A stretch of 64,000 bases of DNA, taken from contig CAXXMY010000002.1 of NCBI GenBank assembly GCA_963663635.2, positions 117,463-181,462 on the forward strand, given 5' to 3'. Positions 1-9,493 of this stretch are shown here, piece by piece. Origin of the DNA: Poriferisodalis sp963663635. GTDB taxonomy: Bacteria > Actinomycetota > Acidimicrobiia > Acidimicrobiales > Poriferisodalaceae. The notes beneath the pieces were generated by a model. The model did no database searches, was not told where the DNA came from, and saw nothing but the letters and a program-made list of their open reading frames with translations. A program made the position numbers and the translations under genes. Position 1 is the first letter of the stretch. Each line of letters opens with the position of its first letter.

Positions 1-707
1 ACGGCGGCGATCTCGTCTACACCGCGTTCAGCGGCAGCCACCAGGACGCCATCAAGAAGGGCTTCGAGGCGCTGGACGACGACTACGGCTTCTGGGAAGT
101 GCCCTACCTGCCGATCGACCCGGCCCACGTTGGACGCACCTACCAGGACGTCATCCGGGTGAACAGCCAGTCCGGCAAGGGCGGCGTGGCCTACGTGATG
201 AAGAACAGCTTCGGTCTCGACTTGCCTCGGCGGCTCCAGATCGAGTTCAGCAGCGTGATCCAGTCGATCACCGACGAGGGCGGCGAGATCGTGCCCGAGG
301 CGATCAAGAAGACGTTCGACGAGACGTACCTGCACGCCGAATCGCCGTACTCCTACCTGGGGCACCGCAGTCATTTCGACTCGGAGTCGTCGGATGAATC
401 CGAGGTGGAGGCAACGATCAAGGGACCCGACGGCGAGGTCCGGGCCAAGGGCCGGGGCAACGGTCCCCTGTCGGCGTTCAAGAGCAGCTTGGTCGACGCG
501 CTGGGCATCGAAGTGAGCTTGGTCGACTACTACGAGCATGCGGTCGGCGCCGGCGCAGACGCCACTGCCGCGGCGTACGTGGAGATCGAGACGCCGTCGC
601 TTGAGGTCTACTGGGGCGTCGGACTGCACCCGAACATCGTCACCGCAAGCTTCCGAGCCCTGCTGTCGGCAATCAACCGGTCACACGAAGGGGCAAGCGC
701 CCGCTGA
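1..707 (+). CDS. leuA: 2-isopropylmalate synthase, C-terminal part (5' truncated by window)
   Basis: This enzyme condenses acetyl-CoA with 2-oxoisovalerate, the first committed step of leucine synthesis. The reading frame is open from base 3. The visible part starts in the catalytic domain tail (GDLVYTAFSGSHQDAIKKGF), continues through YLPIDPAHVGRTY and VNSQSGKGGVAYV, and ends in the leucine-sensing regulatory domain (about the last 110 residues), the usual C-terminus of long LeuA proteins. The start lies outside the window. The next gene follows after about 65 bases on the same strand without an obvious link in function. Identification is firm from the SGKGG and PIDPAHVGR motifs. Confidence 0.95.
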   Translation, partial: GGDLVYTAFSGSHQDAIKKGFEALDDDYGFWEVPYLPIDPAHVGRTYQDVIRVNSQSGKGGVAYVMKNSFGLDLPRRLQIEFSSVIQSITDEGGEIVPEAIKKTFDETYLHAESPYSYLGHRSHFDSESSDESEVEATIKGPDGEVRAKGRGNGPLSAFKSSLVDALGIEVSLVDYYEHAVGAGADATAAAYVEIETPSLEVYWGVGLHPNIVTASFRALLSAINRSHEGASAR

Positions 708-772
708 GCCCACTGCACAGCTTTGCCGGCGGCGCCCTGTTCGGCAGCCGCCTCACGCAGCGGCCCGCGTCG

Positions 773-1453
773 GTGCTTGCACTGCACGGCTGGGGTCGCA
801 GCCATCGAGATCTTCTGGACTGCGTGGCAGGGACTGATGCCATCGCAGTGGACCTCCCCGGGTTCGGTTCCAGCCCCGCGCCCGCCGCCGCTGGCGGCGC
901 CGCGTCGTATGCCGATCTCCTCGAGCCGTTGCTGGCAGAGTGCGCACCGCGTGTCGTCGTCCTGGGACACAGCTTCGGCGGCCGGGTCGGTGTCGAGTTG
1001 GCCGCTCGCCACCCGGACGCGGTGGCCGCGGTGGTGCTGTGCGGCGTGCCGCTGCTGCGGCGTTCGGATCGGCCGACGACGCGTCCCGCCCGGCGGTACA
1101 CACTGGCCCGAGCGTTGCATCGCCGCGGACTGCTCGGCGACGGCACCATGGAGCGCATGGGTCAGCAGTTCGGCAGCTCCGACTATCGCGCCGCGACGGG
1201 CGTGATGCGCGACGTGCTCGTGGCTGTCGTCAACGAGACCTACGAGGCGCAGCTGCGCCAGATCTCCCAACCCACCGAACTGGTGTGGGGCCGCCTCGAC
1301 GAACCCGTGCCCGTTGAGATCGCCGAGCGGGCGGCGCAGATCCTCGCCGATGCGCGATTGACCGTGCTCGACGGCGTGGGTCACTTCGTGCCGACGGAGG
1401 CACCTGGCGCGCTGGCCTCCGCGCTTCGACGGCGCCTCGACGAGCTCGCATGA
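773..1453 (+). CDS. Alpha/beta hydrolase
   Basis: A 226-residue alpha/beta-hydrolase fold protein; the substrate cannot be told. The oxyanion motif HGWG is near the N-terminus, the nucleophile elbow is GHSFGG (Ser about residue 65), the acid is likely Asp in WGRLDEPVP, and the catalytic His is in GVGHFVP. The only in-frame ATG/GTG/TTG start after leuA is GTG 773, which begins right at the HGWG strand. About 20 further plausible residues are encoded upstream (LHSFAGGALFG...), so a rare CTG start is possible. It ends 10 bases before the MurF-like gene and may be co-transcribed with it. Confidence 0.8.
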   Translation: MLALHGWGRSHRDLLDCVAGTDAIAVDLPGFGSSPAPAAAGGAASYADLLEPLLAECAPRVVVLGHSFGGRVGVELAARHPDAVAAVVLCGVPLLRRSDRPTTRPARRYTLARALHRRGLLGDGTMERMGQQFGSSDYRAATGVMRDVLVAVVNETYEAQLRQISQPTELVWGRLDEPVPVEIAERAAQILADARLTVLDGVGHFVPTEAPGALASALRRRLDELA

Positions 1454-1463
1454 ACGGCCTCGC

Positions 1464-3092
1464 ATGAACGGAATAGTGCTGTGGACATCGCTGGCCGCCG
1501 GAGCGGGCGGGGCTATTCGCTGGCTGCGAGTCGCCCAGCGCGAGCACTACGGCGTCGGCCGCACGTCCCGGTTCGCTCGGCGCTGGTGGCTGCTCGGCTG
1601 GAACAACCGGCTGATCGTGGCGATTGCTGCCGCCGGTGTCGTCCTCAGCGGTACCTACTGGTGGGCGCCGTCGATAACCGCAGCCGCTGTCGCGGTGGGG
1701 CCGCAGGGCCTCGACGTCCGCGGACGGACCAGCCCGCTGGCTTGGACGCGGCGATTGGTCACCGTCGCCGCGATGCTCGTGGTGCTCGCCGCAGTCGCCG
1801 TCGGCGTGGGCCTGCTGTCAGGCCTCGGCGCGCCGATTTTGGCAGTGCTGCTGTTCGGTCTGCCGCTGTGGACTGATGCGGCACTGGCGATTCTTGCTCC
1901 GTTCGAGGCCATTCTCGCGCGGCGCTGGGTGCACAGCGCTCAGACCGCACTCGACCACGTCGACCCGGTTCGGGTGGCAGTGACAGGTTCGTACGGCAAG
2001 ACCACGATCAAGGGGTATCTACGCCACCTGCTCGCCGGCACCCGGTCGACGGTTGCGACACCGGCAAGCTTCAACAACACGGCCGGTCTGTGCCGCGCAA
2101 TCAACGAGCGCCTGGCTCCGGGCACCGAGGTGTTCATCGCCGAGATGGGCACGTTCGGACCGGGCGAGATTGCTGCAATGACACGGTGGGTGAAGCCGTC
2201 GGTCTCGATCCTTGCCTCCATCGGGCCCGTGCATCTGGAGCGCTTCGGCAGCCTCGATCGCATCGTGTCCTCGAAAGCCGAGATCTTCGCGACCAGCCGG
2301 ATCGCAATCATCAACGTCGACGCGTACGGTCTGCGCGCGGAAGCCGATCGGCTGGCCGCGTCAGGGCTGCGCGTCATCCGCTGCTCGACCACCGATGCCG
2401 CTGCCGATGTGACCGTGCTGGCATCGGAGGCGCCGCCCGAGGCGATGGCCGATGACGGCGCCGCAGAGCCACGCCGCTCGCGCGTCACCGTTTTCGGTCG
2501 AGAGATCGCCGATCGGGACATGGGGCACGCGTCCGCGGCAAACGTGGCGTGCGCGGTGGCCGCCGCGTCGGTGCTCGGCGTTGCCGACGCGGCAATCGCC
2601 GCACGTCTGGGCGAGCTTCCCTCACCCGAGCACCGCCGCACTGTCGCTCGCAGCGACTCGGGCGTCGTGGTCATCGACGACACGTACAACTCCAATCCTG
2701 CGGGCGCTCGGGCAGCGCTGGAATTGCTGGCGGCCAGCGGGACCGATCGCCGTGTCGTCGTCACCCCGGGAATGGTCGAGCTCGGCCGCACCCAGGCCCA
2801 CGAGAACCGGCTGCTCGGAGAATTGGCCGCCCAGGTCGCAGACGACGTGCTCATCGTGGGTCGGACGAATCGCACGGCGCTGCTGGGCGGTGCAACTGGT
2901 TGGGATCCAAAGACCGCGCGCTCGGCCACCCGCGGCCGCAGAGCTCGCAGCCTCATTCACGACCGCGCCAAAGGCCGCTCCACCGTGCGATGCGTGGAGA
3001 ACCGCGAGGAGGCTGTGCGGTGGGTTCGCACGAACCTGCGCGACGGCGATGCTGTCCTGTACGAGAACGACCTGCCCGATCACTACCCGTGA
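1464..3092 (+). CDS. Membrane-anchored MurF-like Mur ligase
   Basis: A 542-residue Mur ligase family protein, which couples ATP hydrolysis to amide bond formation on peptidoglycan precursors. The first ~165 residues contain several hydrophobic segments, so the protein is probably membrane attached. The Mur ligase core follows, with the P-loop GSYGKTT near residue 175, then NTAGLCRAIN, EMGTFGPGEI, and the C-terminal motif DDTYNSNPAGARAAL typical of MurF. MurF itself adds D-Ala-D-Ala to the UDP-MurNAc tripeptide and is normally soluble and ~450 residues. The D-Ala-D-Ala ligase gene directly downstream supports a cell-wall role. A cyanophycin-synthetase-like amide ligase is less likely. Confidence 0.82.
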   Translation: MNGIVLWTSLAAGAGGAIRWLRVAQREHYGVGRTSRFARRWWLLGWNNRLIVAIAAAGVVLSGTYWWAPSITAAAVAVGPQGLDVRGRTSPLAWTRRLVTVAAMLVVLAAVAVGVGLLSGLGAPILAVLLFGLPLWTDAALAILAPFEAILARRWVHSAQTALDHVDPVRVAVTGSYGKTTIKGYLRHLLAGTRSTVATPASFNNTAGLCRAINERLAPGTEVFIAEMGTFGPGEIAAMTRWVKPSVSILASIGPVHLERFGSLDRIVSSKAEIFATSRIAIINVDAYGLRAEADRLAASGLRVIRCSTTDAAADVTVLASEAPPEAMADDGAAEPRRSRVTVFGREIADRDMGHASAANVACAVAAASVLGVADAAIAARLGELPSPEHRRTVARSDSGVVVIDDTYNSNPAGARAALELLAASGTDRRVVVTPGMVELGRTQAHENRLLGELAAQVADDVLIVGRTNRTALLGGATGWDPKTARSATRGRRARSLIHDRAKGRSTVRCVENREEAVRWVRTNLRDGDAVLYENDLPDHYP

Positions 3093-3323
3093 TCAGAGGC
3101 CGAGGGGGACCGCGGAGAACGGTGGCCGCACAACGACATCGACAGCAAGGCCGCGGCTCGAGCGGCACGTGAGCGCAGCGAACGAGAGCGGACAGCACGT
3201 GGCATACCTCCCAGGCCGTGACCTCTCTGCGCAGCCTGTCGCGCGACATGGCCCCCCGTGGGCCCTCGAATGCGGTTTCATGGCATCCATGGGCCGATTG
3301 GCATACCCATCGACGGTGCTCCG

Positions 3324-4454
3324 ATGAGTCGACCTGGAGTCTGCTTCGGCGGACCGTCACCAGAGCATGACATCTCGATCCTGACGGGCCTCCAAGCGGT
3401 GCACGCGCTCGCAGAGGCGGGGCGTGACCCGGTCGCGCTGTATTGGTCACCGAGCGGGACGTGGCACCAAGTACCCCCAGACCTCGAGGCCGCTGCATTC
3501 GCCGACGGCCTGCCATCTGGAGCCGCAGCCGTCGACTTGTTGAGCCGGCCCGGCGGCGGGTTCGTCCGTGGCGGCCGTCGCCCCAAGCGCGCCGCCATCG
3601 ACCTCGCCGTGGTTGTCAACTGCTGCCACGGCGGACCTGGCGAGGACGGCGGTCTTCAGGCGCTGTTCGACCTCGCTGGGCTGCCGTACACCGGCCCAAG
3701 CCAGCGCAGCGCAGCGATCAGCATGGACAAGCTGGCATTCACCGGCGCTGTTCACGCAGCGGGGCTGCCGACGCTGCCTTTGTGGCTGCTCACACCGGAC
3801 CTGCGGTCCGACCCGCAGGCCGCGGAACTGGCCGACGGACCGCTCATCGTCAAGCCGCGCTTCGGCGGATCATCGATCGGAATCGAGATCGTCGCCGATC
3901 TGGCGACCGCGCAAGCATTGGCGCAAACTTCGGGATTCCTACGCGACGGTGCCGTCGTCCAGCGATACCTCACCGACGTGATCGATCTGAACATCTCGGT
4001 GCGTACGTGGCCGCAGTTGCGCCTCAGCGCCGTCGAGCGGCCATTGCGCAGCGCGGACAAAGAGATTTACACCTACGCCGACAAGTACCTCGTGGGCGGC
4101 GGCGGTATGGCGACTGCAGCGAGGGAGCTTCCCGCAACGCTGCCCTCCGGGATCGAGGCGGACCTGCGCGACGCTGCCATCGAGGTGAGCCGCCTGGTCA
4201 CGGCCCGCTCGGTCGCACGCATCGACTTCCTGTGGGACGGCAGCAACAGTGCCGACGGCCTCTGGGTGAACGAGATCAATCCGATTCCCGGATCGCTCAG
4301 CTGGTACTTCTGGTCCCACGAAGGCGACAGCCTCATTGCGCTGCTCGACGACCTGATCGCAGAAGCCCTCGACGGTCCGACGCGGCGCTTCGACAATCAC
4401 GGCGAGGGGACAGCGCTGCGCTCGGTCGGCACAATCGCCGCCAAGCTGGCATAG
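3324..4454 (+). CDS. ddl: D-alanine--D-alanine ligase family protein
   Basis: An ATP-grasp ligase of 376 residues that makes the D-Ala-D-Ala dipeptide used by MurF. The N-terminus has the family motif GGPSPEHDISILTG; the ATP-grasp part shows MDKLAFTGAVHAAGLPT, KPRFGGSSIGIEIV, and the metal and substrate site EINPIPGSLSWYF near the C-terminus. ATG 3324 was chosen because it places the GGPSPEHD motif at residue 8, as in Ddl; an upstream in-frame start at 3258 would add 22 non-conserved residues. Genomic pairing with the MurF-like gene supports a cell-wall role. Substrate specificity (D-Ala versus D-lactate or D-Ser) was not determined. Confidence 0.88.
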   Translation: MSRPGVCFGGPSPEHDISILTGLQAVHALAEAGRDPVALYWSPSGTWHQVPPDLEAAAFADGLPSGAAAVDLLSRPGGGFVRGGRRPKRAAIDLAVVVNCCHGGPGEDGGLQALFDLAGLPYTGPSQRSAAISMDKLAFTGAVHAAGLPTLPLWLLTPDLRSDPQAAELADGPLIVKPRFGGSSIGIEIVADLATAQALAQTSGFLRDGAVVQRYLTDVIDLNISVRTWPQLRLSAVERPLRSADKEIYTYADKYLVGGGGMATAARELPATLPSGIEADLRDAAIEVSRLVTARSVARIDFLWDGSNSADGLWVNEINPIPGSLSWYFWSHEGDSLIALLDDLIAEALDGPTRRFDNHGEGTALRSVGTIAAKLA

Positions 4455-4465
4455 CGGCGCGGTAC

Positions 4466-5491
4466 GTGACAGCACACTCCCGCACAGCAACTGTCCGAAG
4501 CCGCCTAGCTTGCTCGCTTGCAGCAGTGGCGCTATTGGCGGCGTCGTGCAGCGGTTCGACGACGTCGGGCTCCAAAGGCGGCGTCGCCTCGGAATCTGAG
4601 CTCAGCGCGTGCGAGCGGGACCGTCTGGCCGCGGCACTCGGAATCGTGCCGGAGGACCTGACGTTGCCGCTGGATCCCGCCGACGAGCCAATCGTCGACA
4701 TTGCCCGTGACATCTGCGCGCTGGATCGCGGCGACACCGAGGCGCCCCTCGACAATGGAGGTTCAGCCGCAAATGCCGACACCGCCGTGCTCTCGCCCAC
4801 CGAGGCACGCGATGCTTCGTTGCCGGCCGACCTGCTGCGTGCGCCAGCCCTCTTTAGTCCCGACGACCCCCCACCAGGTGCAGACCCCGTGCTTGACCAG
4901 CTGTGGGATTCCTGCGGTGCGGGTTCGTCGAGCGCGTGCAACGCGTTGTTGTACGAGGCAACCGCAGGCAGCGAGTACGAGGCATTTGCATTCAGCTGCG
5001 GGGGGCGTGAGAACCTGCACTGCAGCGTGCTCCTCGGCGGCGATCCCAGCGAAGGCGGCCTGCTAGCTGTCGACTTCGAACCGCAGACGCCTGCACCTGG
5101 GAACATCTCGGAGCTCGACGGTTGGTGGGAGGCCTGCGGCGACGGCAGCAGCCGTGCCTGCGGTCAACTCGTGCTGTCCGCACCCGGCGGTTCGGCGTAC
5201 GCAACGTTCGGATGGACCTGTGGCGGTCGCACCACCCTCGGCTGCGCAGGGCTGCTGGGCGACGACGGTCCGCCGCCCGCACTCAACGGACGCTCTCCGA
5301 ACGACGCGCCGCCCGGCACAGATGACTACCTCGACGGTCTGTGGGAACGGTGCGGAGCACTCAGCGCACCGGCGTGCCACGACCTCGCAACCTTTGGTCC
5401 GCCAGGAAGCGACTACGAGCGTTTCGCCCTGTCGTGCGGCTGGCGCGCGGTGACTCCGTGCGCCCGCCTATTTGCCGAGTTGGCATCGTGA
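4466..5491 (+). CDS. Lipoprotein with three Cys-pair repeats
   Basis: A predicted lipoprotein of about 341 residues. The signal peptide ends in the lipobox LLAASC (Cys about residue 28), so the mature protein should be lipid anchored outside the membrane. After an acidic, Ser-rich linker there are three imperfect ~60-residue repeats, each beginning LD.LW..CG..S..AC and closing with a second Cys pair (FSCGGR...CS, WTCGGR...CA, LSCGWR...CA). The four cysteines per repeat could form two disulfides. GTG 4466 is the first start in frame and gives a proper signal peptide. Function unknown; its stop overlaps the next start (GTGA), so it is translationally coupled to the reductase gene. Confidence 0.75.
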   Translation: MTAHSRTATVRSRLACSLAAVALLAASCSGSTTSGSKGGVASESELSACERDRLAAALGIVPEDLTLPLDPADEPIVDIARDICALDRGDTEAPLDNGGSAANADTAVLSPTEARDASLPADLLRAPALFSPDDPPPGADPVLDQLWDSCGAGSSSACNALLYEATAGSEYEAFAFSCGGRENLHCSVLLGGDPSEGGLLAVDFEPQTPAPGNISELDGWWEACGDGSSRACGQLVLSAPGGSAYATFGWTCGGRTTLGCAGLLGDDGPPPALNGRSPNDAPPGTDDYLDGLWERCGALSAPACHDLATFGPPGSDYERFALSCGWRAVTPCARLFAELAS

Positions 5492-7896
5492 GCGCGGATC
5501 ATGCTCCGGACTTCGGTAGAAAGCAGGCCGTGATCGCCGAAGCGTTGACGGGCAAGCGAATTGCCATCACCGGCGCCACGGGTTTTTTGGGGACAGCGTT
5601 GACCGAACGCCTGTTGCGTTCGGTCCCCGACTGCGAGCTTGTCCTGCTCGTGCGTCCCGGTCGCCGCACGAACGTGGTTCACCGAGTCCAGCGCGAGGTG
5701 CTGCGCAACGACGCCTTCAACCGTCTCCGTGAGGCATGGGGCGACGACTTTGACGACATCTGCGATCGTCGAATCACGGTCGTGTCCGGCGATGTGAGCG
5801 TCGACGGACTCGGCTTGAGCGATTCCGACCACGAGACGTTCTGCGGCTGCGACATCATCATTCACTCGGCTGCCACGGTCAGCTTCGACAGCCCGCTCGA
5901 CGCGTCGATCGAGATCAACCTGCTCGGTCCGAACCGCGTGCTCGAGGCCTGCCACATCCAGGGTGTCTCACCGCACGTCATCGCTGTTTCCACTTGCTAT
6001 GTGGCCGGCAACCGGCGGGGCTCGGCTGCCGAGGTGTTCCTGGCCGACACACCATTCTCGCTCGACGTCGATTGGCGGGCCGAAGTCTCCGCAGCGCGAC
6101 GCACTCGGGCGGATCTCGACGCTGCCAGCCGCGCCCCCGATCGCTTGCGTCGCTTCCATCGCGACGCCCGAGAAGAGCTCGGCCCCGCTGGCCTGCCGAT
6201 GCTGGCCGCCAAGACCGAGCAGCTTCGCCGGGATTGGGTCGATACAGAAATGGTCACCGCAGGACGCAGTCGAGCGACATCGCTCGGCTGGCCCGACGTC
6301 TACACCTATTCCAAGGCGCTCGGCGAGCAGGCGCTCGTCGAACTGCACGGCGAGGTGCCGATCTCGATCGTGCGCCCCTCCATCATCGAATCGGCGCTGA
6401 CCGAGCCCTCTCCGGGCTGGATCCGGGGCTTCCGCATGGCCGAGCCGCTGTTCGTGTCCTTCGCAAAGGGCGAGCTGGACACTTTCCCGGGCTATCCCGA
6501 AGGGGTCATCGACGTCATCCCCGTCGACATGGTGGCGGCCGCCATCATCGCTGTTGCCGCCCGCGGACCCGCACCCGCACCCGAGGTCTTCCAGGTGGCG
6601 TCCGGGGCGGTGAATCCGTTGCGCTTCAAGGTGCTGACCACCACGACGATACAGTGGTTCCAGGACCACCCCGTCTACGACGCCAAGGGTCACCCCACGG
6701 CAAGCACCGAGTGGCGCTTTGCCGGCTCAAGCGGGCTTTCCGAACAGCTCGACCGTGTCATGACAGCGTTCAACGCCGCACAGAAGGTCGTGAACCATCT
6801 GCCGATGCGCGGCCGGAACGATTTCACGGTGCGACTCGCGAAGCGACGGGCCGAACTCTCCCAGATCAGGGACTACGTACAGCTCTACGGTGCCTACGGC
6901 AAGTGCGAGGCGCTGTATGAGATCGACCGGACGCTGGAATTGTGGGACTCGCTTCCCCCCGCCGACCAGGAGCGATTCGGCTTCGATCCGCGAGTCTTGG
7001 ATTGGCGGCACTACATCGCTGACGTGCACCTTCCCACGGTGATCACTCAAGCTCGTGTCAAGACCACTCCGCAACCTCGCACGGGCCCCAGCCGCAACGA
7101 TCGGCTCCGCTCGGCTGTGCTCGACCCTGCCAGGCATTTCGCAGCGTTCGATCTCGAGAACACTCTGATCGCCAGCAACGTCGTGGAAAGCTATGCCTGG
7201 CTGGCCACCCGCAGGCTGGACAATGCCCAGCGCGTCCGGTTCGCATTGCGCACGCTGGCCGAGACCCCGGGGCTGTGGCGCAGGGACAGGCGCGACCGCA
7301 CCGATTTTCTGCGCTACTTCTACCGGCGCTACAAGGGCGCTTCCGTCAGCCGGCTGGATGCGGACGCAGCCGAGATGCTGAGCCACCTCATCCTGACGAA
7401 GGCATTCCCCGCTGGAATTCGGCGCGTGCGCGAACACCGCGCGGCAGGTCATCGCACGGTGCTCATCACCGGTGCGCTCGAATTGGCGGTTCGGCCGCTC
7501 GCACCGCTGTTCGATCACATCATTGCTGCGCGCATCGACAGCGCGAATGGCCGCTATACCGGCGAGATGATCGATGTCCCGCCGACCGGCGAGGTCCGCG
7601 CCCAGATGATGGTGGAATGGGCCGAGGCCGAGGGCTTCGAGCTGGCTCAGGGCGTCGCATACGCCGATGCCGCCTCCGATATACCCATGCTGGAGGCGGT
7701 GGGCTATCCCGTGGCAGTGAATCCCGAGACCCGGCTGGTCACGATCGCTGACAAGCGGGGATGGCTGTGTGAGAACTGGTCGCGGTCGTCGGGGGGTCCG
7801 CGGTCGCTGCTGCCGTTCGCTCCGCCCCATCGAATCCGAGCGGGCACTCACCGCCTCGATCGGCGCACGCGTGTCGCTGCAGGAGGCCCGCGGTGA
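5488..7896 (+). CDS. Acyl-CoA/thioester reductase - HAD phosphatase fusion
   Basis: An 802-residue two-domain protein. Residues ~18-400 form an extended SDR / fatty acyl-CoA reductase-type domain: nucleotide-binding GATGFLG, STCYVAGNRRG, and the catalytic YTYSKALGEQAL (YxxxK). Residues ~545-780 are a HAD-IB (SerB-like) domain with motif I DLENTL, motif II LITGA, and motif IV ADAASDIPML. In motif I the second acidic residue is Glu instead of the usual Asp, which may alter phosphatase activity. The start GTG 5488 overlaps the lipoprotein stop, and the stop overlaps the next GTG, so three genes are coupled. Neighbours (LarA-like protein, acyltransferase) suggest lipid or acyl-chain metabolism; the product is not known. 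Confidence 0.8.
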   Translation: MSADHAPDFGRKQAVIAEALTGKRIAITGATGFLGTALTERLLRSVPDCELVLLVRPGRRTNVVHRVQREVLRNDAFNRLREAWGDDFDDICDRRITVVSGDVSVDGLGLSDSDHETFCGCDIIIHSAATVSFDSPLDASIEINLLGPNRVLEACHIQGVSPHVIAVSTCYVAGNRRGSAAEVFLADTPFSLDVDWRAEVSAARRTRADLDAASRAPDRLRRFHRDAREELGPAGLPMLAAKTEQLRRDWVDTEMVTAGRSRATSLGWPDVYTYSKALGEQALVELHGEVPISIVRPSIIESALTEPSPGWIRGFRMAEPLFVSFAKGELDTFPGYPEGVIDVIPVDMVAAAIIAVAARGPAPAPEVFQVASGAVNPLRFKVLTTTTIQWFQDHPVYDAKGHPTASTEWRFAGSSGLSEQLDRVMTAFNAAQKVVNHLPMRGRNDFTVRLAKRRAELSQIRDYVQLYGAYGKCEALYEIDRTLELWDSLPPADQERFGFDPRVLDWRHYIADVHLPTVITQARVKTTPQPRTGPSRNDRLRSAVLDPARHFAAFDLENTLIASNVVESYAWLATRRLDNAQRVRFALRTLAETPGLWRRDRRDRTDFLRYFYRRYKGASVSRLDADAAEMLSHLILTKAFPAGIRRVREHRAAGHRTVLITGALELAVRPLAPLFDHIIAARIDSANGRYTGEMIDVPPTGEVRAQMMVEWAEAEGFELAQGVAYADAASDIPMLEAVGYPVAVNPETRLVTIADKRGWLCENWSRSSGGPRSLLPFAPPHRIRAGTHRLDRRTRVAAGGPR

Positions 7897-9482
7897 CTGC
7901 CCGCAAGGGTCTCGTCCTCGAAGTCGACCGGACGACCCCGCCGATCGTGTTTCACCACGGCGAGGGTCTCCGCTTGGAGAAGCTGCCCGTCGGCAGCCGT
8001 GTGGTGTATCCCAACGAACCGCTCGATGCGGTGCGCGATCCCGAGCGCGAAATCGCCTCGGCGCTCGCGAACCCGCTCGGCGACTGCGAGCCGCTGGCCG
8101 CGCTCATGCGACCCGGCATGAAGCTGACGATCGCGTTCGACGACATCTCGCTGCCCCTGCCGCCGATGGCGGCCCCCGACATCCGCGGCCGGATCATCGA
8201 GCAGGTGCTCGACATGGCCGCTGCCGCGGGCGTCGACGACGTCCACCTCATTGCGGCACTCGCCCTGCATCGCCGGATGACCGAGGCCGAACTGCGACAC
8301 GCTGTCGGCGACCGGGTCTACGACGCCTTCGCCCCGCACGGCCAGCTGTACAACTTCGACGCCGAGGATCCCGACGCGCTGACGCACCTAGGCACCACCG
8401 AAGCCGGCGAAGAAGTCGAGATCTCCACCCGGGCGGTCGAGTCCGACCTGCTGGTGTACGTGAACATCAACCTGGTCTCCATGGACGGCGGGCACAAGAG
8501 CGTCGCCACCGGACTGTCGAGCTACACAGCGCTACGCCACCACCACAACGTGCACACCATGCGGCACTCGACATCGTTCATGGACCCCGAGCACTCCGAG
8601 TTACACACGCGCAACTGGCGCCAGGGCCGCCTGTTGGCGAAAGCCGGGGTCAAGGTGTTCCAGATCGAGACCACACTCAACAACGACACCTTCCCGTCGC
8701 CCTACGGTTTCCTGCAGCGCAGGGAATGGGAGATGTCGCCGAAGGATCGGCTGATGCTGGTGGGCACCAAGACGGCCCTCGATGTGATGTCGCGCCGGCA
8801 GGCCCGGCGGATCTTCTCCGGCATCCGTGCGCCGTACGGGCTCACGTCGGTCCAGGCGGGCGAGGTCGAAGCGGTGCACCGGGTGACGCTCGAGAACGTC
8901 TACCGCCAGCACCTCGTGCGGGTCGAGGGCCAGACCGATGTGCTCACGATGGGGCTGCCCTACCTGTGCCCCTACAACGTCAACTCGATCATGAACCCGA
9001 TCCTGGTGGCCTGCCTGGGGCTCGGGTATTTCTTCAACCTGTACCGGGGCAAGCCGCTGGTGCGCCCTGGCGGCGTGGTGATCATGACGCATCCCACGCC
9101 GTGGGAATTCCACCCGGTACACCACCCCAGCTACATCGATTTCTTCGAGGAAGTCCTCGCCGACACGACCGACCCTGAGGTCATCGAGCATCGCTACGAG
9201 AAGCGGTACGCGCAAGACGAGTGGTACCGGCACCTGTACCGGACGTCGTACGCCTACCACGGCGTGCATCCGTTCTACATGTGGTACTGGTGCGCACACG
9301 CGCTCGAGCACCTCGGCGAAGTGATCATCGTGGGCGGCGACCCCGCAGCAGTGCGGCGCATGGGATTCCGGGCTGCCTCGACGCTCAACGATGCGCTGGA
9401 GATCGCCACCGACGTGGTCGGGCGCGACCCGTCGATCACCCATATTCACAATCCGCCGGTCCTGATGGCCGACGTCGTCTGA
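7893..9482 (+). CDS. LarA-like (lactate racemase domain, DUF2088) protein
   Basis: A 529-residue protein with the LarA N-terminal fold. The conserved region includes LTIAFDDISLPLPPM, then IIEQVLDMAAAAGVDDVHLIAALALHRRMTEAEL, which resembles the GxHRxxTxxE segment of nickel-dependent lactate racemase. LarA itself is ~420 residues and carries a nickel-pincer cofactor on a Lys; whether that cofactor is used here cannot be seen, and no larB/C/E maturation genes occur in the window. GTG 7893 overlaps the preceding stop (GTGA). The coupling to the acyl-CoA reductase/HAD gene and the acyltransferase argues for a shared acyl or lipid pathway rather than free lactate racemisation. Confidence 0.78.
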   Translation: MTARKGLVLEVDRTTPPIVFHHGEGLRLEKLPVGSRVVYPNEPLDAVRDPEREIASALANPLGDCEPLAALMRPGMKLTIAFDDISLPLPPMAAPDIRGRIIEQVLDMAAAAGVDDVHLIAALALHRRMTEAELRHAVGDRVYDAFAPHGQLYNFDAEDPDALTHLGTTEAGEEVEISTRAVESDLLVYVNINLVSMDGGHKSVATGLSSYTALRHHHNVHTMRHSTSFMDPEHSELHTRNWRQGRLLAKAGVKVFQIETTLNNDTFPSPYGFLQRREWEMSPKDRLMLVGTKTALDVMSRRQARRIFSGIRAPYGLTSVQAGEVEAVHRVTLENVYRQHLVRVEGQTDVLTMGLPYLCPYNVNSIMNPILVACLGLGYFFNLYRGKPLVRPGGVVIMTHPTPWEFHPVHHPSYIDFFEEVLADTTDPEVIEHRYEKRYAQDEWYRHLYRTSYAYHGVHPFYMWYWCAHALEHLGEVIIVGGDPAAVRRMGFRAASTLNDALEIATDVVGRDPSITHIHNPPVLMADVV

Positions 9483-9493
9483 GGCAGCGAGCA

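Noticed and set aside
3443..4465. Upstream extension of the lipoprotein frame
   Set aside because: This part overlaps the D-Ala-D-Ala ligase gene in another frame and precedes the signal peptide; it is not translated as part of the lipoprotein.
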